Of a stretch of DNA of 64,000 nt, positions 16,982 through 25,103 are shown one piece after another. Position 1 is the stretch's first letter. Each line of letters starts with the position of its first letter. A model generated the notes under the pieces. That model ran no database searches and had not been told where the DNA came from. It worked only from the letters and a program-made list of their open reading frames with translations. Source of the DNA: Mucilaginibacter celer (GTDB lineage: Bacteria; Bacteroidota; Bacteroidia; Sphingobacteriales; Sphingobacteriaceae); NCBI RefSeq assembly GCF_003576455.2, contig NZ_CP032869.1, positions 6,076,001-6,140,000 of the forward strand. The letters are read 5' to 3'. Position numbers and translations under genes: made by a program.

Positions 16982-17863
16982 TTACGAAAGATCAACGGTT
17001 AGCCCGCTATAAGTTACTGTTGTTCCGTCATTTTTCACAATAGTAACGTTAACGTTGAAGATGAATTGATTGGTGGTGGCCGTATAAGTTCCCGAGGCTG
17101 ATTTGCAATCACTATCGTTTATTTTAGTGATTTTACCATCGGTTCCAAAAATGTGGTAAAACTGATTATGATTTTCAGGATGGGGTACACCGCCAAGAAA
17201 TGTAGGATAAGTGGCAGTAGAGCCCTGAGCTTTAGGTAGCGGGTAGTTGATAGTTGCAATAGCTAAATGCGATCCCGTTGTTACGCGAATCAGCTTGCCT
17301 GTAGTTGTGATTAAATGGGGAGTATTTGGATCGGTGTAAGATAGTTTAACATAGTTGTAAATCAGTGGATAAGAAGTAGTGTCGGGCATCGGTTTAGGGT
17401 CATTCCTTTTATGCCAGCTTTCAAGCGAATCCTGGAATGTACCAAGGTCTTTATGAAAAGCCTGGAAATTAAAAAATGGTGTAGAGCCGGCTGTTACCGT
17501 GATAATATCCTCCTCGCCTGAAATATTGAAATCAACACTGTTTGCACCAACATACGCCGCGTATGCGCCGCCAAAAGCAGGCACACCATTTTGCAGGGTT
17601 GGATATTTTACGGTGTTCCAGCTTGGAGTCCCCATCAGTTTGATATCGGCCGAACCCCATGTGGCTTTATAGGTATCATAGGTTTCTCCGGCTTGCCTTG
17701 GCTGTAAAATCAGATCGACATAAGAATAGGTTGGCTGAACGGAATTTGGCTTCGGCTGGTTTTTACCGGCTGTAGATGCATCAACCGATTTAAGCTCATT
17801 TTTCGAACACGAAGTAAACGCCGCAGCAAATAACAGCGCAGCCCATAATAATTGTTTTTTCAT
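16982..17863 (-). CDS. Hypothetical lipoprotein, paralogue A
   Basis: A 293-residue lipoprotein with lipobox Cys19 (AAAFTSC) and a basic Lys-Asn-Glu-Leu start after it. The body is polar and beta-rich: QPTYSYVDLILQPRQAGE near residues 43-60, then ATWGSADIKLMGTPSW, and GKLIRVTTGSHLAIATINYP near the middle. It shares these blocks with the neighbouring gene at 17927-18796, so the two arose by tandem duplication. No conserved domain was recognised and no enzyme motif is visible. It is probably a periplasmic or outer-membrane-bound protein. It lies 63 nt behind its paralogue and may be co-transcribed. Confidence 0.75.
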   Translation of the reverse strand: MKKQLLWAALLFAAAFTSCSKNELKSVDASTAGKNQPKPNSVQPTYSYVDLILQPRQAGETYDTYKATWGSADIKLMGTPSWNTVKYPTLQNGVPAFGGAYAAYVGANSVDFNISGEEDIITVTAGSTPFFNFQAFHKDLGTFQDSLESWHKRNDPKPMPDTTSYPLIYNYVKLSYTDPNTPHLITTTGKLIRVTTGSHLAIATINYPLPKAQGSTATYPTFLGGVPHPENHNQFYHIFGTDGKITKINDSDCKSASGTYTATTNQFIFNVNVTIVKNDGTTVTYSGLTVDLS

Positions 17864-17926
17864 AATGATTTGTGGATAGTTTAGATATTTTATGTTTATT
17901 GATAAAGGTTGTTAATGGACAACGAG

Positions 17927-18796
17927 TTATGAAATATCTAAATTGCCATTAAACGTAAAGGAAGTACCGTTAGCACGATAAACGGTTACAGAAACATGGT
18001 AAATGTTTCCTCCAACAAACGTATATGTTCCTGAAGAGAAACCGCCAGCCATTCCTTGCTCTGTGCCATTTTTAAATATTTTGGTAATAGTAATATTGCC
18101 GTTGGTGCCGTAAACATCGTATACGATGGTGTTATCATTTGGATCAGGAACAGCGCCCACAAATTTAGGAGAAGCTGGCGCAGTAGCTGTCGGAGTAGGA
18201 TAATCAACAGAAGCTAAGGCCCAGTGTGAACCGGTGGTAACGCGTATTAATTTCCCGGTTACGGTTATATATCCTCCCATTCCGGATGTATAGGAGTCTT
18301 TAATATAATCAGACGCCAACGGAACTTGGGTTTGGCCTCCCAGCTTCTCATAGTTATCGCGCGCTTTCATGTAACTATCTACATCTTTTTGAAAAGCCTG
18401 AAGGTCGGGCAAAGCTATTGTTCCAATAGATAAAATAATAAAATCCTGGCCGGCGGCGACACTCGATGAAATCATGTTTCCATTACTATAGACTCCGTAG
18501 GATGCGTTTAATCCTGGAATTCCGTTTGTTAATGTTGGGTATCCGGCCTGATACCATGTTGGTGTGCCGATCATTTTAACCTCTGCTCCGGACCACACAC
18601 CTTTATAAGTGTCAAAATTTTCCCCCGCTTGCCTTGGCTGCAATAGCAGATCTGCATAATGATACGTAGGTTGGGTAGTGTTTGTTTTTAACTTGTCTTT
18701 ACCGGTAGTTGTAACTTCGGGTTTAAGCTCATTTTTTGAACACGAAGTAAACACTGCAGCCATTAGCAGCGCAGCCCATAATAATTGTTTTTTCAT
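17927..18796 (-). CDS. Hypothetical lipoprotein, paralogue B
   Basis: A 289-residue lipoprotein with lipobox Cys19 (AAVFTSC). It matches the adjacent protein A over its whole length: the same signal peptide MKKQLLWAALL, QPRQAGENFDTYKGVW, GKLIRVTTGSHWALASVDYP and TFNGNLDIS at the end. The two are clearly a tandem pair that has diverged mainly in the middle (residues about 95-160). The function is unknown. The 250-nt AT-rich region upstream is its likely promoter, and the pair likely forms a small operon. Confidence 0.75.
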   Translation of the reverse strand: MKKQLLWAALLMAAVFTSCSKNELKPEVTTTGKDKLKTNTTQPTYHYADLLLQPRQAGENFDTYKGVWSGAEVKMIGTPTWYQAGYPTLTNGIPGLNASYGVYSNGNMISSSVAAGQDFIILSIGTIALPDLQAFQKDVDSYMKARDNYEKLGGQTQVPLASDYIKDSYTSGMGGYITVTGKLIRVTTGSHWALASVDYPTPTATAPASPKFVGAVPDPNDNTIVYDVYGTNGNITITKIFKNGTEQGMAGGFSSGTYTFVGGNIYHVSVTVYRANGTSFTFNGNLDIS

Positions 18797-19046
18797 ATTT
18801 TATATAGTATATTTTTTGTAAGTATACCATATAAAATATTTCGTTCAAATAGGTGTTTTAACTATTTTTTATAAGTGTTTTAACTGTGGTGTGTAAAAAT
18901 GATACAAAAATTACTCTGTGTTAATATTTATTTTTTAATATAAATGCCCATTTTGAGAGAAGTGCAATGTAAAAGTGAAATATAATTAACCCGGGTGTAT
19001 ATAAAAGGGTGTTTATAAGTATTTTATAAAAAAAATCGGTTGTTTC
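18797..19046. other. AT-rich gene-free stretch
   Basis: Very A+T-rich DNA between the lipoprotein pair and the LD-carboxypeptidase gene. It presumably holds the promoter of paralogue B. I see no hairpin with a T tract and no clear TAnnTTTG box on the minus strand. Confidence 0.4.
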
Positions 19047-20012
19047 TTATACAAATTTCAGCCTCGCCTGCTGCTCATTCACCATCAGGTGTACCGGCCG
19101 CCCCAGCACCAAACTATTATTATCCGGGATATGCCCCGCGGGGAAATCAAAACAAACCGGATAATTATACCCGCTTACAACATCCATCACAATTTCGGGC
19201 ACAGTTTGGCCAAAAGGGATGTCATTATCCTTCATGCCCGAAAAACCGCCCACAATAAGCCCTGCAAGGCCGGCCAGCTTCCCGGCGCGTTTCAGCATTC
19301 GCAGCATCCTGTCTACCGAGTACAGGTATTCGCCCACATCCTCAATAAATAAAATTTTGCCGCTATAGTCCGGGTCGGATATCGAACCCGAGGCGGCAAC
19401 CAGTAGAGATAAATTTCCGCCTATTAAAATACCCTGCCCCTCCCCGCTCCTGTTAATGCCATACGATGTAAATTCGTAGCTTAATGATTCGCCAAATAAA
19501 GCCTGCCGCAAAGTATCCAGCGAGTGTTTGGATGCATCGGGGATATTAATAGGCATTTGCCCGTGGATGCTTTGCAGGCCATAATTGGCTAACAGGTGCG
19601 TATGCAAAATGGTGATATCGCTAAAGCCGATAAGCCATTTGGGGTTGGTGGCGAGGCGGCTAAAATCAACCTTATCTATAATCCGGATAGCGCCGTAACC
19701 ACCACGCGCGGCAATAATGGCTTTAATACTATCATCATCAATAAAACGCTGCATATCGCGGGCACGCAAATCATCATCACCGGCAAACTGATGGTAGGAG
19801 GCTTCAACTGTTTCGCCCAAAACAACTTCAAGGCCCCAGCTTTGCAGCAGATCTATAGCATCCGTCATGGGGGCGGGTAGCTTTTTGGCCGGGCAGGTAA
19901 TGGCAACTTTGTCGCCTTTTTTTAAATATGGAGGTTGGATGGAGGCTGGGAGCCCGTAAGTCCGTAAGTCCGCAAGTCCGTAAGAGTTTATATTATTATC
20001 AAGATTATCCAT
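19047..20012 (-). CDS. Murein LD-carboxypeptidase, peptidase family S66
   Basis: A 321-residue cytoplasmic enzyme expected to remove the terminal D-Ala from muropeptide tetrapeptides (LD-carboxypeptidase) during cell-wall recycling. MccF-type self-immunity proteins share the fold. The nucleophile is Ser131 in GFSDIT, the other triad members are Glu224 in FIEDVGE and His294 in PAGHIPDN. The N-terminal lobe starts KKGDKVAITCPAKK. The family normally begins near residue 26. The extra 25 residues come from a simple repeat (GTAAGTCC type), with no other start codon in frame, so the ATG at 20012 is the likeliest start. It diverges from metG, whose ATG is at 20135. Confidence 0.9.
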   Translation of the reverse strand: MDNLDNNINSYGLADLRTYGLPASIQPPYLKKGDKVAITCPAKKLPAPMTDAIDLLQSWGLEVVLGETVEASYHQFAGDDDLRARDMQRFIDDDSIKAIIAARGGYGAIRIIDKVDFSRLATNPKWLIGFSDITILHTHLLANYGLQSIHGQMPINIPDASKHSLDTLRQALFGESLSYEFTSYGINRSGEGQGILIGGNLSLLVAASGSISDPDYSGKILFIEDVGEYLYSVDRMLRMLKRAGKLAGLAGLIVGGFSGMKDNDIPFGQTVPEIVMDVVSGYNYPVCFDFPAGHIPDNNSLVLGRPVHLMVNEQQARLKFV

Positions 20013-20100
20013 CGCTTTATAAAAAATGGGTTCGGCTTCCGGACTTTACTGACTTTCCGACTTTCGGACATCCAACTACCTCACTCCCGTATAAATCAAT

Positions 20101-20109
20101 TATCTTTGC
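20101..20109 (+). promoter_or_regulatory. -7 promoter box of metG
   Basis: TATCTTTGC is an exact TAnnTTTGC match, 25 nt before the metG ATG at 20135. No TTG was found at the usual -33 spacing. The gap upstream, 20029-20090, is phrase-like simple sequence. Confidence 0.5.
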
Positions 20110-20134
20110 ACACTATTTACCAAGGCGATATTTA

Positions 20135-22207
20135 ATGTCACAACTCAACAAATATAAACGATTCACCATTACATCGGCCCTGCCTTATGCCAACGGGCCA
20201 TTGCACATCGGTCACCTGGCGGGTGCTTATTTGCCTGCCGATATTTTTGTGCGCTATTTAAGGCTCAAAAAAAAGGATGTAGTGTATATCTGCGGCTCGG
20301 ATGAGCATGGAGCAGCTATCACCATCAAAGCCAAAAAAGAAGATACCACGCCGCAGGCTATTATTGATAAATACCACAAGCAGATTAAAGAAAGCTTTGA
20401 GGATTTTGGAATTGCCTTTGATATTTACCACCGTACCTCATCGCCAATTCATCACGAACTGAGCCAGGAGTTTTTCCTGAACCTTTATGAAAAGGACGAG
20501 TTTGTTGAGAAATTCTCGGATCAGTATTTCGACGAGGATTACCAACAGTTCCTGGCCGACAGGTACATCATCGGCACCTGCCCCAACTGCGGCAATGAAA
20601 ACGCATACGGCGATCAATGCGAACGTTGTGGTACATCCCTCAACCCTACCGATCTGATCAACCCAATCTCAACCCTAAGCGGCAAAACGCCTGTGTTAAA
20701 ATCAACCAAACATTGGTACCTGCCCTTAGATAAATATCAGCCATGGTTGGAGCAATGGATTGATGCCAAAGAAGGCAGCTGGAAGGTGAATGTATTTGGG
20801 CAATGCAAATCGTGGCTCAAATCGGGCCTGCAACCACGTTCCATGACCCGCGATTTGGACTGGGGTATCGACGTGCCCCTTGCTGAAGCCAAAGGCAAAA
20901 AGCTTTACGTTTGGATGGACGCGCCGATAGGCTATATTTCGGCCACCAAACAATGGGCTATCGATAACAATAAAGACTGGAAGCTATACTGGAAAAAACA
21001 AGCCGACGAGCAGGATGATGCCTGTTTGCTGCATTTTATAGGCAAGGATAATATCGTATTCCATTGCATTATTTTTCCATCCATACTGCACGCCCACGGG
21101 GAGTATATTTTACCGCAAAACGTACCTGCCAACGAGTTTTTAAATTTGGAAGGCGACAAGCTCTCCACCTCGCGCAACCACGCTGTGTGGCTGCACGAGT
21201 ACCTGGAAGAGTTTCCGGGTAAACAGGACGAACTGCGTTATGTGCTTACCTCCATCCTGCCCGAAACCAGCGACAGCGAGTTTACCTGGAAAGATTACCA
21301 GGCCCGCGTAAATAACGAACTGGTGGCCATCCTTGGTAATTTTGTTAACAGGGTAATGATATTAATGCACAAGTTTTACGACGGTAAAATTGAGGCTGAT
21401 ACCGACCGGATAGAGTTTACAGATGAGGCCCTTAGCAACGGTATAGGCGAGTACTACGATGAGATTGAGAAAAACCTCGAGGCATACCGTTACCGCCAGG
21501 CCTTGCAGGCTGTAATGGACATGGCCCGTTTAGGTAACCGATATCTTACCGAAAAAGAACCATGGAAAACCATTAAAACAGATCCGGCGGCTGCCAAAGA
21601 GGCGCTGCACAATTGCCTGGTACTGATTGGACACTTGGCTACCGCTGCGCAGGCCTTTTTACCGGCTACAGCTAAAAAAATTATCACGATGCTTAATCTG
21701 CCCAATGAGCCCATTACGTACGATCAGGAAATGTATTTTAATAACGGCCACCAGTTAAACCCGGCTGCTTTGTTGTTTGAAAAGGTTGAGGACGATGTGA
21801 TAGAAGCCCAGTTAAAAAAATTGGCAGATAAAAAAGCTGCTGCAGTTCCGCCAAAATCGGCAGATGTGCTGCCGGCAAAAGAAAACGTTAACTACGAAAC
21901 CTTTGCTACCATGGATATCCGCACAGGTACCATTTTAGCCGCCGAGAAGGTTGCCAAAACCAAAAAGCTGCTAAAGTTAACTATTGATACCGGTATCGAT
22001 GAGCGCACCGTAGTATCGGGCATTGCCGAATATTACGAGCCCGAAAACATTATCGGGCAAAAAGTGAGCATCCTGGTAAACCTGGAGCCAAGGGAGATTA
22101 AAGGCATTGTATCGCAAGGCATGATCCTGATGGCCGAAAACAGCGAAGGTAAACTAAGCTTTGTTGCCCCAACCGAAGATTTTCACAACGGTGCGGTGAT
22201 CCGGTAG
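20135..22207 (+). CDS. metG: Methionine--tRNA ligase
   Basis: A 690-residue class I synthetase that charges tRNA(Met), including the initiator, with methionine using ATP. The HIGH motif is HIGH at residues 24-27 and the KMSKS counterpart is KLSTS at 342-346. A zinc knuckle uses Cys149, Cys152, Cys162 and Cys165. An anticodon-binding helical domain follows at about 390-560. A C-terminal tRNA-binding OB-fold domain at about 585-690 starts ETFATMDIRTGTIL, so this is the long, dimeric form. A longer frame from 19928 exists but runs through simple repeat, and the family begins at the ATG at 20135, behind an exact -7 box. Confidence 0.97.
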   Translation: MSQLNKYKRFTITSALPYANGPLHIGHLAGAYLPADIFVRYLRLKKKDVVYICGSDEHGAAITIKAKKEDTTPQAIIDKYHKQIKESFEDFGIAFDIYHRTSSPIHHELSQEFFLNLYEKDEFVEKFSDQYFDEDYQQFLADRYIIGTCPNCGNENAYGDQCERCGTSLNPTDLINPISTLSGKTPVLKSTKHWYLPLDKYQPWLEQWIDAKEGSWKVNVFGQCKSWLKSGLQPRSMTRDLDWGIDVPLAEAKGKKLYVWMDAPIGYISATKQWAIDNNKDWKLYWKKQADEQDDACLLHFIGKDNIVFHCIIFPSILHAHGEYILPQNVPANEFLNLEGDKLSTSRNHAVWLHEYLEEFPGKQDELRYVLTSILPETSDSEFTWKDYQARVNNELVAILGNFVNRVMILMHKFYDGKIEADTDRIEFTDEALSNGIGEYYDEIEKNLEAYRYRQALQAVMDMARLGNRYLTEKEPWKTIKTDPAAAKEALHNCLVLIGHLATAAQAFLPATAKKIITMLNLPNEPITYDQEMYFNNGHQLNPAALLFEKVEDDVIEAQLKKLADKKAAAVPPKSADVLPAKENVNYETFATMDIRTGTILAAEKVAKTKKLLKLTIDTGIDERTVVSGIAEYYEPENIIGQKVSILVNLEPREIKGIVSQGMILMAENSEGKLSFVAPTEDFHNGAVIR

Positions 22208-22340
22208 ATGTGCAAATTTCAAATGTGCGGATGTGCAGATGAAGTATGTTTTAAATTTTGAATTTTTAGGGTGTGATTTTTCAATGAAAAATTGCACCTT
22301 TGCAAACTAAATAAAACACCGGTACTTAAAAGCCGGTAAT

Positions 22341-22412
22341 GGCCCTGTAGTTCAACGGATAGAATAGAAGTTTCCTAAACTTTAGATATGGGTTCGATTC
22401 CCGTCGGGGCTA
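22341..22412 (+). tRNA. tRNA-Arg (anticodon CCT)
   Basis: The acceptor strands GGCCCTG and CGGGGCT pair with G-U pairs at two positions and are followed by discriminator A22412. The anticodon arm is GAAGT TTCCTAA ACTTT, giving anticodon CCT (codon AGG). The T arm is ATGGG TTCGATT CCCGT. CCA is not encoded. A terminator follows, and an orphan AT-rich gene lies about 450 nt downstream. Confidence 0.95.
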
Positions 22413-22415
22413 CTG

Positions 22416-22455
22416 AACGGAATGGTGAAAATCTAATTCGCCATTCCGTTTTTTA
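22416..22455 (+). terminator. Terminator of tRNA-Arg
   Basis: AACGGAATGGTGAA (22416-22429) pairs with TTCGCCATTCCGTT (22437-22450) with one mismatch, followed by TTTT. Confidence 0.8.
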
Positions 22456-22863
22456 TTTCTTAACCTTTGTTTATCAGTATATAAGGTTGATAATTTCTTT
22501 GGTTTTTTTGGCAATATATTCAACCAATTATGCTCGCCCGGCAGATGGAGGTTTTAATGTATGTCGAAGTGATGAAGAACACTGTTCTTATAAATGATTT
22601 GAAGAGAAGCAAATAGCTTATGGTTAATGAGGGAGTGAAGAATTTTACTTTTCATGTAGCCACAACGGTTTATTTCTGAGGGATGAAATTTCTATTTCTA
22701 CATTACGTAAACTCATACTGTTTAGAAGACAACTTAACTTCTAAAGAAAAAACCAAGCTTCGAAATCTCAATTCTATTTTCAAACTTAGTAATCGGAAAA
22801 TACAAGTTCAGTACAAACTCCGGTTTTCATTCCTTGTGAATCAAACACTAAAGCAAAGTTATC
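22456..22863. other. AT-rich stretch between tRNA-Arg and the orphan gene
   Basis: No gene is well supported. A 70-codon frame (22683-22895) overlaps the start of the next gene and has no recognisable features. No integrase gene, and no second copy of the tRNA 3' end that would mark an attachment site, was seen. Confidence 0.4.
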
Positions 22864-23751
22864 ATGACAAGCAAAATAAAAATACGGAGGCATAGGCATT
22901 CCGAATCCACACAGTGGATATCAAATTGGATTCTATTTCCTCTTAGTATTTTCATTTCGTGGCTCTTAATCACCATATTGTACTTGATTGCATCCTACTT
23001 CATAACGGGTGTGGATGAATATTTTATTTGGTTTTATATAGTATTGTGGCTGCCTCTAACTTTTTATTTTGTCACCTTATTCATTGATAAACTTCATGTA
23101 TCATCTAATAAAACCAAGATACTTGAAAAAAATAAAAAGGCGTTGGAGATCATCGGCAGGTTAGAGAATAATAAAAGTAACGATGTTTATTTTGTCCACT
23201 TACGTTCCTTTAAATTCGAAAACATATCCCATAATTGGTATTGGGAACCTGTTCATTATACAGCGGATATTTTTAAAGAAACAACCATTGAGGAAGAATT
23301 GAGCTACTGTTTAAGCTTAATGGAAATTGAACTAATTTCTTTGGGTGATACAAAAAAATTAAAAGCAGGCGCAGCAAGAATAAAAACGGACGACGCTAAC
23401 TGGAGGGAAAATATAGATTTGCTTTTGGAGTCTTCAATGGGTATATTGATCGTAGCCGGACCAACGCCTGGTATTATTGAAGAGATTGTGAAAATATACG
23501 AAAACGAAAGTCTGATGGAGAAGAGCGTTTTTATTATGCTTCCTAAAACTACCGGATCCTGGTATTCAGCGTTTTGGAACGTTGTACTTGTAAATAAGCT
23601 AAAGGAAAAAGGAATAGAATTTCCGGAACATAAAAAAGAAGGGTTGATTTTTAATACAATGGGAGATGCTATTCCATTAATTGGTTATCATCTGAAATCT
23701 CCTTTAGATTTGGCAGACAGTATTATAAAAATCAGAGGATTATCGAGATAA
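22864..23751 (+). CDS. Membrane-anchored Rossmann-like protein of unknown function
   Basis: A 295-residue protein. A basic N-terminus (KIKIRRHRH) is followed by two membrane helices near residues 24-50 and 56-80, so the rest faces the cytoplasm. The soluble domain, residues about 95-290, has alternating strand and helix segments: VYFVHLRSFKF (111-121), TIEEELSYCLSLMEIELISLG, AGAARIKTDDANWRENIDLLLES, GILIVAGPTPGIIEEIV and SVFIMLP. The pattern 'LRSF ... GAAR ... W ... LL ... G.T.G..E' recalls a widespread uncharacterised family with a nucleotide-binding-like fold. No enzyme motif is certain. Base composition is visibly more A+T-rich than in neighbouring genes, and the gene is alone beside a tRNA, which suggests transfer. 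Confidence 0.7.
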   Translation: MTSKIKIRRHRHSESTQWISNWILFPLSIFISWLLITILYLIASYFITGVDEYFIWFYIVLWLPLTFYFVTLFIDKLHVSSNKTKILEKNKKALEIIGRLENNKSNDVYFVHLRSFKFENISHNWYWEPVHYTADIFKETTIEEELSYCLSLMEIELISLGDTKKLKAGAARIKTDDANWRENIDLLLESSMGILIVAGPTPGIIEEIVKIYENESLMEKSVFIMLPKTTGSWYSAFWNVVLVNKLKEKGIEFPEHKKEGLIFNTMGDAIPLIGYHLKSPLDLADSIIKIRGLSR

Positions 23752-23946
23752 ATTGTCCAATCCCTAAAGAACTACCATTAGCTTTCTACATAATTACTAC
23801 ACGCTGGTTTTCAATGGCCTTATACTATTGGGCCAACGAGTGTATGCCTACGATCAAATAATCGCGTAGGCGGTTTCAAAAGGCAGGTAAATCAAACTGA
23901 TTGGAGGCCAACCATCAGTGATCTCCCTCCAATCGGCTTTTTTAAC
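23752..23946. other. Intergenic stretch with three successive hairpins
   Basis: TACAC (23798-23802) with GTGTA (23840-23844); GCCTACGAT (23846-23854) with ATCGCGTAGGC (23861-23871), one bulge; GATTGGAGG (23899-23907) with CCTCCAATC (23926-23934), then CGGCTTTTTT. The last is a probable terminator for the orphan gene. The convergent histidine-kinase gene ends at 23947. Confidence 0.5.
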
Positions 23947-25056
23947 TTAACTCATCCGTTTTAACCATTGAAAATAAAAAGTACTGCCCTCGCCCGGAGT
24001 AGATTCCACATTAATTTTGCCGCCCTGTTCTTCTACGTGCATTTTCATAATATTTAAGCCTACACCGGTACTGGTATCCCGTTTGGAGGCATGCCCCGCA
24101 GTTTCAAACAGGTTGAATATTTTCTGCCTGGCTTCTTTTGGGATGCCGGCACCGTTATCTTTCACGTAAAAATTGTAAAAATCCCCTTCTTCCCGGTGGC
24201 CTATGCTAATCTCGCCTACCGGCTTATCAATATACTTGATAGAATTGGTGAGCAGATTTTGAAAAACCTGCTGCAGTTTCAGTTTTTTGGTTCGGATACT
24301 GGGCAGACGGTTATCAAAACCAATGTGAATATGGCTGGGCGGGAAAAGCAGCCTGGCCATTTCGGCCACCAGTTCATGCACATCAAATTCCTCAATGCTT
24401 TGATCTTTTTGATTTTGACGGCTGTATTCCAATATAGAGCCTATCATGTTAATGAGATGGTTGGAGGCCTCAAGCATCAGTTTCATATAATCCAGCAACT
24501 CGTCAGACGAGGTGATCCTGTCGTCGTCCTTCATTAATTGCAGCAAACCTACCACACCCGCCAGCGGCGATTTTAAATCGTGAGCAACCATAAACATAAA
24601 GCGCTCCAGCTGTTTATTGATCTTGTCTTTAAGTTCGATGGTTTCTTTAAGTTGCTGCTGGTAAAAATAAAGATCCTGGAAAACCTTAACTTTTGATTGC
24701 GTTACAGCAATGTGCAGGGGTTTTTGCAGGTAATCAACCGCGCCATGTGCATAGCCTTTAAGTACATTATTTAATTCGGTACTGATGGCGGTTACAAAAA
24801 TGATGGAGATATCGCGGGTGCGCGGGTTCGATTTCAGGATGGAGGCAACTTCAAAACCATCCAGATCGGGCATTTGCACATCCAGCATAATTAGCCCTAT
24901 ATCTTCATTTTTCAGCGCCATCTTCAAGGCTTCGTTGCCCGAATGCGCTTTTAAAAATTTACGATCAGGCGCTTCCAGTATTTCTTGTAGTGATATGAGG
25001 TTTTCTTCGCGGTCATCTACTAATAAAATAGTAAACGTTTGATTAAAGGGTCGCAT
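23947..25056 (-). CDS. Response-regulator/histidine-kinase hybrid
   Basis: A 369-residue soluble signalling protein. A receiver domain covers about residues 8-125, with the phospho-acceptor Asp59 in LIMLDVQMPD and the terminal Lys in QKP at 112. A coiled-coil linker spans 130-150. The HisKA domain has His159 in VAHDLKSPL. The ATPase domain at about 225-365 has QVFQNLLTNSIKY (N box), DNGAGIP (G1) and GVGLNIMKM (G2). The layout means it receives phosphate from another kinase and may pass a signal on by its own kinase domain. It lies 47 nt after the larger kinase gene, so both probably form one operon. Confidence 0.9.
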   Translation of the reverse strand: MRPFNQTFTILLVDDREENLISLQEILEAPDRKFLKAHSGNEALKMALKNEDIGLIMLDVQMPDLDGFEVASILKSNPRTRDISIIFVTAISTELNNVLKGYAHGAVDYLQKPLHIAVTQSKVKVFQDLYFYQQQLKETIELKDKINKQLERFMFMVAHDLKSPLAGVVGLLQLMKDDDRITSSDELLDYMKLMLEASNHLINMIGSILEYSRQNQKDQSIEEFDVHELVAEMARLLFPPSHIHIGFDNRLPSIRTKKLKLQQVFQNLLTNSIKYIDKPVGEISIGHREEGDFYNFYVKDNGAGIPKEARQKIFNLFETAGHASKRDTSTGVGLNIMKMHVEEQGGKINVESTPGEGSTFYFQWLKRMS

Positions 25057-25103
25057 GTTGGGTCAGTTTTAGGGGGAATAGTATCAGCTAAATAGTTTCA
25101 ATT

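Noticed and set aside
19928-20134. N-terminal extension of metG
   Set aside because: It would translate simple repeat and run antisense to the LD-carboxypeptidase start; MetG normally begins at the ATG at 20135, next to a -7 box.
22388-22597. Frame starting within tRNA-Arg
   Set aside because: It begins inside the tRNA and crosses its terminator.
22683-22895. 70-codon frame before the orphan gene
   Set aside because: It overlaps the better-supported gene at 22864, has no recognisable domain, and lies in AT-rich DNA where chance frames are common.
22341-23751. Integrative element at tRNA-Arg
   Set aside because: No integrase, no duplicated tRNA end and only one gene; base composition alone is insufficient.
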